From positions 62,001 to 126,000 of the forward strand of contig DDWZ01000015.1 of assembly GCA_002347095.1 (NCBI GenBank): a stretch of 64,000 nt of DNA, in the 5' to 3' direction. The notes beneath the pieces were generated by a model, which ran no database searches, was not told where the DNA came from, and worked only from the letters and a program-made list of their open reading frames with translations. Positions 44,044-52,500 of the stretch are shown one piece after another. Position 1 is the first letter of the stretch. The number at the start of each line of letters is the position of its first letter. The DNA comes from Desulfobulbaceae bacterium UBA2273. GTDB lineage: Bacteria; Desulfobacterota; Desulfobulbia; Desulfobulbales; Desulfurivibrionaceae. Made by a program: the position numbers and the translations under genes.

Positions 44044-44938
44044 TTGGGCGACCCAATATCTTGCTTTTGCCCAATCAAAGTTCGTTCGCAAGACATGTGA
44101 CGAAAAACATTACGTCCTGAAACGCTTCCTAAAGCATCAGGACGGCATGCTCAGCGTGGACGAGCTGACCCCTGGCAAGGTGCTTAACTACCTTCAGGGA
44201 CAGGCAATGGCAAGATCAGGGCACGCAGCGAACAATGAGAGGAAGAATCTCGTTGCAGCGTGGAATTGGGGAATCAAGTATATGGAACTCCCCTCTCCCA
44301 ATCCCTGCCTGGTTGACCGTTTCCCGGAACAGCGTCATGATCGCTACGTCCCCCCGGAAGAAGACTTCTGGAAGGTATACAACGTGGCTGACAATGAACG
44401 GGACCGGATAATGCTTTTGGCCTACCTCCACCTTGGAGCCCGACGTTCGGAATTGTTTGGACTACGGTGGCAGGATGTGGATTTTGAGGAGGCCAGGGCC
44501 AGGCTATACACCAGGAAACGGCGGGATGGTACGCTGGAATACGACTGGTTGCCCATGACGAAAGAACTCCACGAGGCTCTACTGCGATTGTCTCAACAGC
44601 AGCAAGGCGAGTGGGTTTTTCCGGAACCGGAAACAGGATTGCCGTATCTGTACCGACAGCATTTTATGCGGCGACTCTGCCAACGGGCCGGAGTCAAACC
44701 TTTCGGATTTCATGCGATCAGGCATCTGACGGCAAGCATACTGGCAAAATCGAATGTACCGATGATCGATATCAAGGAAATCCTGCGTCACCGCAACCTT
44801 GCTACCACCGAACGGTACATCAAGAGGCTGTCCTCTTTGCGACCCGCGATGCAGGTGCTTTCCAGTGGATACAACTACCACCTGGAACCACCAAACCAAC
44901 CACCAACGAAAAAAAAGGAGTTACGCCAAATGACGTAA
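43874..44938 (+). CDS. Tyrosine-type integrase of the island
   Basis: 354 residues from ATG 43874, picked for its AAAGGAGGTGCACA site, though it overlaps the excisionase-like gene by 170 bases. An N-terminal arm-binding part (MPYKRGTKWLGQVLVKNGKF), a core-binding domain, then the catalytic block: LGARRSELFGLRW (Arg I), HAIRHLTAS (His-x-x-Arg II), LRHRNLATTERYI (His and Tyr nucleophile). It reads towards the tRNA gene and ends inside the terminator. It most likely performed the integration. Confidence 0.92.
   Translation: MPYKRGTKWLGQVLVKNGKFRRRTFPTKKAAIEWEVEERKRVEDPIQTETPSVCLIDWATQYLAFAQSKFVRKTCDEKHYVLKRFLKHQDGMLSVDELTPGKVLNYLQGQAMARSGHAANNERKNLVAAWNWGIKYMELPSPNPCLVDRFPEQRHDRYVPPEEDFWKVYNVADNERDRIMLLAYLHLGARRSELFGLRWQDVDFEEARARLYTRKRRDGTLEYDWLPMTKELHEALLRLSQQQQGEWVFPEPETGLPYLYRQHFMRRLCQRAGVKPFGFHAIRHLTASILAKSNVPMIDIKEILRHRNLATTERYIKRLSSLRPAMQVLSSGYNYHLEPPNQPPTKKKELRQMT
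44887..44906. promoter_or_regulatory. Putative integrase arm sites, right end
   Basis: ACCACCAA at 44887-44894 and 44899-44906, inside the last codons of the integrase and 49 bp from attR. The same octamer occurs three times at the left end of the island. Confidence 0.45.
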
Positions 44939-44944
44939 CTCCTT
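44909..44944 (-). terminator. tRNA-Glu terminator supplied by the island
   Basis: On the minus strand AAGGAGTTACG, a seven-base loop, CGTAACTCCTT and then a T-run: a strong rho-independent terminator 10 bases after the tRNA CCA end. The last integrase codons lie within it. It resembles the original terminator now at 10672-10712 in the outer stem but not in the inner one. Confidence 0.9.
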
Positions 44945-44954
44945 GATTTCTCAC

Positions 44955-44998
44955 TGGTGACCCCTACGGGACTCGAACCCGTGTTACCGGCGTGAGAG
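44955..44998. repeat. attR: 44-bp repeat within the tRNA-Glu gene
   Basis: Identical to 10722-10765. It is the 3' part of the tRNA gene, which the island restored on insertion. It marks the right boundary. Confidence 0.93.
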
Positions 44999-45030
44999 GC
45001 CAGCGTCCTAGACCGCTAGACGAAGGGGCC
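44955..45030 (-). tRNA. tRNA-Glu (anticodon CTC)
   Basis: 76 nt with an encoded CCA end. The acceptor stem GGCCCCT/AGGGGTC pairs (one G-U). The anticodon loop CTCTCAC on a CUGGC/GCCGG stem gives CTC, and the T loop reads GGTTCGAGTCC. It is the integration target of the island. Confidence 0.97.
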
Positions 45031-45131
45031 ATGCTGTGCGCCATTATCTAAATGATGGGAGGGGATTTGTCAATCTTTTATTCCTCTCCCCCGCTCTTCC
45101 GAAAGGGGGAAAAACTCGCAACCATCCTGTT

Positions 45132-45704
45132 TCAATCCATAAATTTTCTGCCCGCCTCTTCCGCCCGGGTCAGGGTGGCCGCATCCTGTGCCATGTCCCC
45201 ACGGCCATCCATGCCCTTGACCAGAAACTCCCCGCCATAACCCATGCCCATGGCGTCGAATCCATATTTGGCCGTAAGAATCGCGCCCTCGAAAACCCTT
45301 TCCCCGTGGGTGGCGGACACCGCCACCAGAAAACCCTTGCGGGTTGGGTCCTTGCGCCACTCTCCCTTTTCGCTTAGCAGACGCTTTCTGCTCCACAGGG
45401 CCTGGCAGCGATCGACAAATCCCTTGGCCTGGGCGGTGATTCCGTAAAAATAGATGGGGGAGGCAAGGATCAGCCGTTGGGAGGCGAGAATCTTTGGATA
45501 CAGCTCCTGCATGTCGTCTTCCAGCACGCATTGTCCGGTCTTGTCGCAGCCGCCGCAACCGATACACGGTTGAATACGCAGCGCACACAGGCGGACCACT
45601 TCGATCTCGCCCCCTGCCGCCTCAACCCCTTTAAGAACAGCGCCAAGCAGGGTTTCGGTATTGCCATTTTTCCGCGGACTCCCGATCACAGCCAAAACCT
45701 TCAT
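45132..45704 (-). CDS. Flavodoxin/NADPH-dependent FMN reductase-type iron-sulfur flavoprotein
   Basis: 190 residues from ATG 45704 (GGGAG site). The N-terminus MKVLAVIGSPRKNGNTETLL is the FMN-binding loop; a ferredoxin-like CIGCGGCDKTGQC lies at about 48-60 and could bind a [4Fe-4S] cluster. SPIYFYGITAQAKGFVDRCQ is the family's usual segment. It starts two bases before the end of malQ's stop context (stop and start nearly touch), so both are cotranscribed. Confidence 0.88.
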   Translation of the reverse strand: MKVLAVIGSPRKNGNTETLLGAVLKGVEAAGGEIEVVRLCALRIQPCIGCGGCDKTGQCVLEDDMQELYPKILASQRLILASPIYFYGITAQAKGFVDRCQALWSRKRLLSEKGEWRKDPTRKGFLVAVSATHGERVFEGAILTAKYGFDAMGMGYGGEFLVKGMDGRGDMAQDAATLTRAEEAGRKFMD

Positions 45705-45705
45705 C

Positions 45706-47253
45706 TCATTGCTCCCTCTGGCAAGATTCAACAGGATGGGCAGGCAGCCGGTTATAAAATACAACCTCATCCCGCAGCGCTCTTGCCGTTTCATCATTCA
45801 AAAATCTGGCGGCACACCGCCAGCGCCAGTTGCCCTCGGAGGTGCCGGGCATGTTCATCCGGCAATCGCTGCCAAAACCGAGAACATCCTGAAGAGGCAC
45901 GATGACCAGCTCGGCAACCGAACCATAGGCCAGGCGGATAAAATCCCAGTGGATGGGGCTGCCCGCCTGGCTGTGGGTATAGCGCAAGGCCTTGGCCTTG
46001 CTGGCTTGCATTACCGTATCGCTGAAGTACCAGCCCAGGGTTGTATCGTTGTCGTGGGTGCCGGTATAGACCACGCAGTTTACCGTGGTGTAGTTATGGG
46101 GCAGATAGGCGTTGTGCTCGTCGGAATCAAAGGCAAACTGCAACACCTTCATCCCTGGAAAACCCAAGGTGTCGCGGAGCAGCTCCACCTCCGGGGTGAT
46201 AACCCCGAGATCCTCGGCGATGATCGGCAACGCGCCGAGATGGCGTTTCATCTCGGAAAAAAATGCCAGGCCAGGCCCGGTGACCCATTCCCCATTAACC
46301 GCGGTCTCCTCCGAAGCCGGGATCTGCCAGTATGCCTCAAAGCCGCGGAAATGATCGATGCGGACCACATCCACCGTCCGGCAGATGTGTCGAAACCGCT
46401 GTCCCCACCAGGCAAGCAAGGCCTGGTTCATCTTCCCCTTGTCATCCCACCACTTGAAAAGAGGGTTTCCCCAGCGCTGCCCGGTCTCGCTGAAATAATC
46501 CGGAGGCACGCCCGCCACGTGGGTCGGGCGCCCGGTTTCGCGATCCAGGAGAAAGCAATCCTGATGCGCCCAGACATCGGCGCTGTCCAAAGCCACATAG
46601 ATGGGGATATCGCCGATGATCCGGATGCCGTGGCAGTGGGCGTAATCCCACAAGATCTGCCATTGGGAAAAAAAGCAGAACTGCACAAACTGATGAAAAA
46701 AGATCCGCTCGGCCAGGGTTTCCCGCCACCGGGCAATGGCTTCCGGCTTGCGAAAAGCAATATCCGGCGACCAGAGGAACCAGGGACGCAACTGAAACTC
46801 TTCCCGCAGGGCCATAAACAGGGCATAGTCCTCAAGCCAGGCGGTTGTGCGGCGAAACTCCGCGAAAGCGGCCGAATCCCCGGTCAGACGAAATTCCAGA
46901 AAAGCGTGCTCCAGGATTTTCTCGTTAAAGGCGCGAACAGCATCAAAATCGACCAGATATTCGGAAAATTCGCTGGGGATTTCCACCTGCTCACGCCGGA
47001 GAAGACCTGCCCCCACAAGCTGTGCGGGATCGATGAGCAGCGGATTGCCGGCAAAGGCCGAGAGGCTCATGTAGGGCGAATTGCCGGAACTGGAACTCAC
47101 CGGGCCGGAGGGCAATATCTGCCAATGGACCTGCCCGGCGGCCTTCAGGTAATCGATGAATTCGTAGGCGGATTTGCCAAGGGTGCCGATCCCGAAAGGC
47201 CCCGGCAGGGAGGTAAGATGCAAAAGGACGCCGCTGCTTCGCTGGTTGTGCAT
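45706..47253 (-). CDS. malQ: 4-alpha-glucanotransferase (amylomaltase)
   Basis: 515 residues, the usual size for GH77. Catalytic region: VRIDHFRGFEAYWQIPA (nucleophile Asp), PIIAEDLGVI (acid Glu) and YTGTHDNDTTLGW. The N-terminus HNQRSSGVLLHLTSLPGPFG is typical. It transfers glucan segments in glycogen/maltodextrin metabolism. The upstream region is divergent with the phosphate cotransporter. Confidence 0.95.
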   Translation of the reverse strand: MHNQRSSGVLLHLTSLPGPFGIGTLGKSAYEFIDYLKAAGQVHWQILPSGPVSSSSGNSPYMSLSAFAGNPLLIDPAQLVGAGLLRREQVEIPSEFSEYLVDFDAVRAFNEKILEHAFLEFRLTGDSAAFAEFRRTTAWLEDYALFMALREEFQLRPWFLWSPDIAFRKPEAIARWRETLAERIFFHQFVQFCFFSQWQILWDYAHCHGIRIIGDIPIYVALDSADVWAHQDCFLLDRETGRPTHVAGVPPDYFSETGQRWGNPLFKWWDDKGKMNQALLAWWGQRFRHICRTVDVVRIDHFRGFEAYWQIPASEETAVNGEWVTGPGLAFFSEMKRHLGALPIIAEDLGVITPEVELLRDTLGFPGMKVLQFAFDSDEHNAYLPHNYTTVNCVVYTGTHDNDTTLGWYFSDTVMQASKAKALRYTHSQAGSPIHWDFIRLAYGSVAELVIVPLQDVLGFGSDCRMNMPGTSEGNWRWRCAARFLNDETARALRDEVVFYNRLPAHPVESCQREQ

Positions 47254-47569
47254 GGTTTTGTCGCCCTCTCTTTTTTCATGTCTGTCATGGCCGCGCGGCG
47301 CAACGACAAACGGGGATGCCTGTCTGTATCATACAGAATGGTCGGCCCGCCTCCAATTAAAAAACTTTCGAACGCTCACCCCATCTCATATACTGTAGAT
47401 ATTTTCAATATCCTCAAGCAGTTGCCGACCCACCAGGCACCGGGTATTATAAGGACAAGCTCTCAGGCAGCCTGTTCCGGGCCTTGGAACAACCTGTTTC
47501 AAGGCGTCTGCCGGAGAAGGCAGAAAACGGCTGGTTGCATTAAGAGCCAACGAAAAAGGAGCCCATGGC
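47254..47569. promoter_or_regulatory. Divergent promoter region with palindromes
   Basis: 316 bp between malQ and the cotransporter. It contains TCTGTATCATACAGA (47323-47337), a perfect 15-bp palindrome, and GATATTTTCAATATC (47397-47411). Both could bind regulators of either gene. The rest shows nothing recognisable. Confidence 0.5.
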
Positions 47570-49219
47570 ATGACCCTCTCCATCCTTGGCAATTGTATCG
47601 GGGGCATCGGCCTCTTCCTGCTCGGCATGCAGCTCATGACCGACGGCCTCAAGATTGCCGCGGGCAAGACCCTGCGCACCATTCTGGAGCGTTCCACCGC
47701 CACTCCGTTCAGGGGGATCCTTTCCGGCGTCTTCATCACCTCCCTGGTGCAATCCTCCAGCGCGGTGACCGTGGCCACCATCGGTTTTGTCAACGCCGGC
47801 CTCATGGACCTCCTGCAAGCCGTCACCGTTATATATGGAAGCAATATCGGCACCACCATGACCGGCTGGCTGGTGAGCCTAGTCGGCTTCAAATTCGACA
47901 TCAAAATCTTTGCCCTGCCCCTCATCGGGCTAGGCATGTTCCTGCGCCTCACCAAGGGCAACGGCCGCTCCGGCGCCCTCGGCGAGACGTTTGCCGGTTT
48001 CGGCGTTTTTTTTCTAGGGATCGATCTGCTCCGGGCGACCTTTGCCGAAACAGGGATCAACCTGCCGCTCACTCTCTTGGACGGCGGGGTGGGAAGTTAT
48101 TTCACCTTCCTGGTCATCGGCGTTCTGCTGACCGTGGCGATGCAATCATCCAGTGCGGCCATTGCCATAACCCTCACCGCCACCGCCGGAGGCGTTATCC
48201 CTTTTGACAGCGGAGCCTCCCTGGTCATCGGGGCTAATATCGGTTCCACCTCGACCGCCGCCCTGGCCGCGCTGGGCGCCACCCCCAACGCCAAACGGGT
48301 TGCCACGGCCCACGTCATTTTCAATCTGGTAACCGGCGCGGTGGCCCTCCTGCTGCTCCCTTTTCTCCTTCACGCCCTGACCGTTTTCCCGCAGATCCTG
48401 CATGCGCAAACCAACGCAACGATGCTGCTCGCCCTGTTCCATACCGTCTTCAACATCCTGGGAGTCGGCCTGATGTTGCCATTCACGCAATTCATGGTAA
48501 CCCGCCTCACGGGCTGGTTCCGTTCCCATGAAGAGGACGAGGCTCAGCCCCTGTTTCTGGATACAAATATCGCCGCCACTCCGTTGCTGGCCTTCCATGC
48601 CCTTGCCAAGGAAATTGAACGGATCGGCAACATTGCCCGCCGCATGGCCAAGGGCGCCATAAGCAGCGAGGCAGGGCCAAGCCTCCAGCTCGATACCGAC
48701 CGCCGCACTTTGCTCAAGCTGGAGATCGAGGTGGGCAACTTCATCAATCTGATCCGGAGGGGCAACCTGCCGGAAGAGCTTGACCATGTGCTGCCCAATG
48801 CCCTGCGCGTCACCAGCTACTACCGCGAGGTTGCGGATGTGTCCCTGCGGATCGCCCAGATGCAGCAGCAGAGCCGCCTGCTGGCGAATACCGCCCTGGC
48901 CCAGGAAATAGGCTTGTACAAACAGCATGTGGTGAAACTGCTGGATTTGACCGATGTGGCAAGGGAAGAGTATGCGCCGGAGGAATGCGCCGCCCTGTTC
49001 AAGGAAACCGAGGAGATGTACCGGCATCTCAAATCAAGCCTGCTCAAGGCTGGAACCAAGAACCTGCTGCCGGTGGGGCTGATGGTCTCGCTCATCGACC
49101 TGATGAGCGATGTCCGGCGCATTGCCGACCAGATTGAAAAGGGCGCCCGCTACCTGACCACCCTGACCACGGCCATGCCGACGGAGGACAAGGCAATTCC
49201 CGCGCAGGCTGCGGCATGA
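47570..49219 (+). CDS. Na+/phosphate cotransporter family protein with PhoU-like domain
   Basis: 549 residues from ATG 47570 (AAGGAG eight bases upstream). Two NptA-type inverted repeats carry the GxxQSSSAVT motif (SLVQSSSAVTVATIG and AMQSSSAAIAITLT), with about eight TM segments. The C-terminal 200 residues (LEIEVGNFINLIRRG, YREVADVSLRI) form a PhoU-like helical domain. Family members move phosphate with sodium, but here the real substrate is untested. Confidence 0.92.
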   Translation: MTLSILGNCIGGIGLFLLGMQLMTDGLKIAAGKTLRTILERSTATPFRGILSGVFITSLVQSSSAVTVATIGFVNAGLMDLLQAVTVIYGSNIGTTMTGWLVSLVGFKFDIKIFALPLIGLGMFLRLTKGNGRSGALGETFAGFGVFFLGIDLLRATFAETGINLPLTLLDGGVGSYFTFLVIGVLLTVAMQSSSAAIAITLTATAGGVIPFDSGASLVIGANIGSTSTAALAALGATPNAKRVATAHVIFNLVTGAVALLLLPFLLHALTVFPQILHAQTNATMLLALFHTVFNILGVGLMLPFTQFMVTRLTGWFRSHEEDEAQPLFLDTNIAATPLLAFHALAKEIERIGNIARRMAKGAISSEAGPSLQLDTDRRTLLKLEIEVGNFINLIRRGNLPEELDHVLPNALRVTSYYREVADVSLRIAQMQQQSRLLANTALAQEIGLYKQHVVKLLDLTDVAREEYAPEECAALFKETEEMYRHLKSSLLKAGTKNLLPVGLMVSLIDLMSDVRRIADQIEKGARYLTTLTTAMPTEDKAIPAQAAA

Positions 49220-49229
49220 AGAAACTGCC

Positions 49230-49898
49230 TCACCGATAGAGACCCTGGGAGCCAATGTAGTCCGCCACTGATGCGGGAACAAGAGCCCGGACAGATCTGC
49301 CCTGCCGGATTGCCTCCCGGATCTCGGTGGAAGAAACCTTCACCGGCGCCATGGCCACCGGATAAATGGCGCCCCTTCCGGGCTCTCCCTGCCAGCACCC
49401 TTGATTTTCCGCAAAAGTATAGCCGGGGAAATGTGTTGCCACGGTCTGTCCGCACGACTGTTGGCAATGATCAGGCCTGCCAATCACCACGAAGGAGGCG
49501 TAATCCAGCAGCTCCCGGTGGGCCTTCCAGGTATGGATCTCGACAAAGGCATCCATGCCGGTGATGAAAAACAACTCGATCCCAGACCCCAGCCAAAGAC
49601 GCAAGGCCTTCAGGGTATCGATGCTGAAAGAAGGCCCCACACGTTGAGCCTCCAGCCTGGAGACAAAAAAACCGGCTTCCCCGGCAAGGGCCAGCTCCAA
49701 CATCGCAGCCCGGTGCGCAAAGGCGGAGATGGTGTAAGTCGGTTTGTGCGGCGGCAAAAAGGCGGGAACAAAAAGGATGCTCGAAAGATCCAGCGCCTTG
49801 CGGACAGCCTCGGCAACGGCGAGATGGCCATTGTGCACCGGGTCAAAGGTGCCGCCCAGGATGCCGACCCGCCGGCCGAGGTTATGGGGAAGTTCCAC
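49230..49898 (-). CDS. nadD: Nicotinate-nucleotide adenylyltransferase
   Basis: 222 residues from a GTG at 49898. The nucleotidyltransferase motif GILGGTFDPVHNGH is at the start, ITGMDAFVEIHTWK in the middle, and SSTEIREAIRQGRS near the end, the adenylate-binding ISSTxIR motif. It makes NaAD from NaMN and ATP. Last gene of the rplU-rpmA-obgE-proB-proA-nadD run. Confidence 0.93.
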   Translation of the reverse strand: MELPHNLGRRVGILGGTFDPVHNGHLAVAEAVRKALDLSSILFVPAFLPPHKPTYTISAFAHRAAMLELALAGEAGFFVSRLEAQRVGPSFSIDTLKALRLWLGSGIELFFITGMDAFVEIHTWKAHRELLDYASFVVIGRPDHCQQSCGQTVATHFPGYTFAENQGCWQGEPGRGAIYPVAMAPVKVSSTEIREAIRQGRSVRALVPASVADYIGSQGLYR

Positions 49899-49920
49899 CC
49901 TGCTCTCTCCGGAGTCCTGC

Positions 49921-51177
49921 TTAAGCGCGGACCTGCCCTTCGCCGTAAACGATGAACTTTCTGGTGGTCAGCTCTTTCAGACCCATGGGGCCGTAAGCGT
50001 GCAGCTTGGTAGTGCTGATGCCGATCTCTGCGCCCAGGCCGAACTGGCCGCCGTCGGTGAACCGGGTGGAGGCGTTGATCATCACCGCCGAGGCATCCAC
50101 CTCGCGGAGGAAGCGCTGGCCGTTGGCGTAGCTGTTGGTGACGATCACCTCGGTATGCTGGGAGCCGTACTGAACAATATGGTCCATGGCCGCGTCCAGA
50201 TCATCAACCACCCGCACCGCCAGGATCAGGTCGAGAAACTCCATGCCGTAATCCGTGGGCAGGGCCGCGGTGATCTCGGGCAGAATCGCCTTGGCCCGCG
50301 GGCAGCCCCGCAATTCGACCCCAGCCTTCTGCAATGCGCCCCAGACCTTGGGCAAAAAGGCGACGGCGATATCCTTATGGACCAACAAGGCCTCCAGGGC
50401 GTTGCACACCCCGGGCCGCTGCACCTTGCCGTTCATGACAATGTTCACCGCCATGTCCAGATCCGCGCTGGCATCGACAAAAACATGGCAGACGCCCTTG
50501 TAATGCTTGAGCACCGGAATGCGGGAGTTCTCCGCCACAAAACGGATCAAGCTCTCGCCGCCGCGCGGGATGATCAGGTCGATCTGTTCATCAAGAGTGA
50601 GCATGGCCGTAACCGCCTCGCGGTCGGTGACCGGAATCACCTGCACGGCCGCAGCCTCGATCTTCTCCGCGGCCAGAGCCTCCTGCAGCACCTTGGCCAG
50701 GGCCAGATTGGAATGGATGGCCTCGGAGCCGCCCCGCAAGAGGATGGCGTTGCCCGCCTTGAGGCAAAGCGCTGCCGCATCCACGGTCACATTGGGCCGC
50801 GACTCGTAGATCATGCCGATAACCCCCAACGGGATGCGCATCCGGCCCACAGTAATGCCGGAGGGCTGTTTGGCCATCTCGCTCACCTCGCCCACCGGAT
50901 CGGGCAGGGACGCAACCTCGCGCAAGCCTCCGACCATGCTGTCGATCACCTTGTCGGTGAGCGCCAGCCGGTCGAGCATGGCCGCGGACAGCCCCTTGGC
51001 GCGGCCCGCGACCAGATCCTTTTCATTCTCCTGCTGGATATAGGTTTTCTGGGCAAGAAGCGCCTCGGCCATCTTCAGCAGGGCGTTGTTCTTGGCGGTG
51101 GTGGAAAGGTTGGCCATGTTGCGGGACGCCTTTTTGGCCGCCACTGCCATCTGCCTGATAGTTTCCTGGATGGACAT
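49921..51177 (-). CDS. proA: Gamma-glutamyl phosphate reductase
   Basis: 418 residues. GGSEAIHSN, the PRGGESLIRFV segment and the catalytic Cys in HYKGVCHVFVD are the ProA marks. It reduces glutamyl 5-phosphate to the semialdehyde in proline synthesis and is next to proB as expected. Confidence 0.95.
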   Translation of the reverse strand: MSIQETIRQMAVAAKKASRNMANLSTTAKNNALLKMAEALLAQKTYIQQENEKDLVAGRAKGLSAAMLDRLALTDKVIDSMVGGLREVASLPDPVGEVSEMAKQPSGITVGRMRIPLGVIGMIYESRPNVTVDAAALCLKAGNAILLRGGSEAIHSNLALAKVLQEALAAEKIEAAAVQVIPVTDREAVTAMLTLDEQIDLIIPRGGESLIRFVAENSRIPVLKHYKGVCHVFVDASADLDMAVNIVMNGKVQRPGVCNALEALLVHKDIAVAFLPKVWGALQKAGVELRGCPRAKAILPEITAALPTDYGMEFLDLILAVRVVDDLDAAMDHIVQYGSQHTEVIVTNSYANGQRFLREVDASAVMINASTRFTDGGQFGLGAEIGISTTKLHAYGPMGLKELTTRKFIVYGEGQVRA

Positions 51178-51210
51178 ATCTTTTGCTCCTTTAGAAGCTA
51201 ATAACTATAA

Positions 51211-51346
51211 TGAGACTCTTGCAAAATGCTTTGTTGTGCTTCGACAGGCTCAGCATGAACGGAAAGAAACTATAATGATTTCAAGATGGCTACCGTTCGC
51301 CCTGAGCCTGTCGAAGGGGGTTTTTCTCTTTTTGCAAAAGGCTCAT
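51211..51346. repeat. Nested inverted repeat between proB and proA
   Basis: An inner inverted pair CTTCGACAGGCTCAGCATGA (51239-51262) and its complement form (51293-51316, ending CTGTCGAAG) lies within an outer pair ATGAGACTCTTGCAAAA / TTTTTGCAAAAGGCTCAT. CTTCGACAGGCTCAG is a widespread intergenic repeat in bacteria. It separates two genes of one operon and could form a large RNA hairpin. Confidence 0.75.
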
Positions 51347-52500
51347 AATATCACCAAATTATCCCTATGGATAACCTCGTCGCTGTCCTTGGCCCGCTCC
51401 AACACCTGCTCGATCTGGTTGGTCTTCACGCCCTTGATCCGGTCGATATCAGTGGAAGCGTAGTTGACCAGCCCGGCGGCCAGAGGCTCGCCCTGTTCGT
51501 TGACGCAATGCACCGGCGCGCCGATGCCGAACTTGCCACGGACCTCGATAATCCCCGAAGGAAGCAGGCTTTTCCCCCCTTGCAGCACGGCCTTGCACGC
51601 CCCACCATCAAGAACCAGAGACCCTTGCGGCCGCAGGGTATAGGCAATCCAGTGCTTGCGGCTCGCCAGTTTTTCCGCCTGGGGCAGAAAAAAAGTGCCG
51701 ACCAGCTCTCCGGCAAAAAGCCGAGAGATGGTGTCCGGCTCCCGGCCCGGGCCGATGAAGCAGCAACCGCCCCGCGCCGCCACCATCTTAGCGGCCTTGA
51801 CCTTGCTGCCCATGCCGCCGGTGCCCACGCCGCTGTGCACCGCGCCCACCATCCCCTGCACCGCGGCGTCGATCTTGGCCACGGTATATACCGGCCGGGC
51901 TTCAGGGTTGGTAAGGGGGTTGGCGGAAAACAGACCGGAAACATCGGTCAGGCAGACAAAGATATCCGCCTCGGTGAGGTTGGTGACCATGGCGCCCAGG
52001 GCGTCGTTGTCGCCAAAGCGCAGCTCTTCCACGGAGACGGTGTCGTTTTCGTTGATGATGGGGACCAAGCCCCAATCCAGCAGGGTAAAGAGGGTGTTGC
52101 GGACATTGAGATACCGGTCCCGATGGGACAGGGCGTCGTGGGTAAGCAGAACCTGGGCCACCTTCTGGCCCAATTGCTCGAAGATCTTTTCGTAGGAGCG
52201 CATCAGGCTGCTCTGGCCGATGGCGGCGGCAGCCTGTTTTTCCCGCAGGGTCAAGGCACGGTCGCCAAGGCCCATCTTGCGGCGGCCGGCCGCGACCGCG
52301 CCGGAGCTGACCAGAATCACCTGCCGCCCGCTCTGCCGCAGGGCGCAGATCTCCTTGGCCAGAGCGTCCAGCACGGGCAGGTTCAATCCTTCCCCAGTGG
52401 TAAGGACGGCGCTGCCCACCTTGATCACTACTCTTTTGGCCCGATCCAGAAAACTCCGTCGCAGCGCCAGGTCTTCGTCATGCTCCATCGCTGTGGTCAT
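51343..52500 (-). CDS. proB: Glutamate 5-kinase
   Basis: 385 residues from the ATG whose A overlaps the obgE stop (TGATG). An amino acid kinase domain (RVVIKVGSAVLTT, VSSGAVAAG, NENDTVS, GVGTGGMGSKVKAA) is followed by a C-terminal PUA domain (about 285-365, EVRGKFGIGAPVHC). It makes gamma-glutamyl phosphate for proline synthesis. Confidence 0.95.
   Translation of the reverse strand: MTTAMEHDEDLALRRSFLDRAKRVVIKVGSAVLTTGEGLNLPVLDALAKEICALRQSGRQVILVSSGAVAAGRRKMGLGDRALTLREKQAAAAIGQSSLMRSYEKIFEQLGQKVAQVLLTHDALSHRDRYLNVRNTLFTLLDWGLVPIINENDTVSVEELRFGDNDALGAMVTNLTEADIFVCLTDVSGLFSANPLTNPEARPVYTVAKIDAAVQGMVGAVHSGVGTGGMGSKVKAAKMVAARGGCCFIGPGREPDTISRLFAGELVGTFFLPQAEKLASRKHWIAYTLRPQGSLVLDGGACKAVLQGGKSLLPSGIIEVRGKFGIGAPVHCVNEQGEPLAAGLVNYASTDIDRIKGVKTNQIEQVLERAKDSDEVIHRDNLVIL

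Larger units (their letters stand above)
10722..44998. mobile_element. 34.3-kb genomic island integrated in tRNA-Glu
   Basis: Bounded by the 44-bp direct repeats at 10722-10765 and 44955-44998. The right end has an integrase and an excisionase-like gene beside the intact tRNA, the usual layout of a tRNA-targeted island. Base composition is more AT-rich than in the flanks, and IS3, IS5, IS1595 and IS21 traces are confined to it. No conjugation genes, phage structural genes or replication genes were recognised, so any movement may depend on helper elements. Confidence 0.88.

Noticed and set aside
45661..48207. 848-codon open frame on the plus strand
   Set aside because: It is antisense to malQ and the flavoprotein and out of frame with the cotransporter. 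It shows no protein-like pattern.
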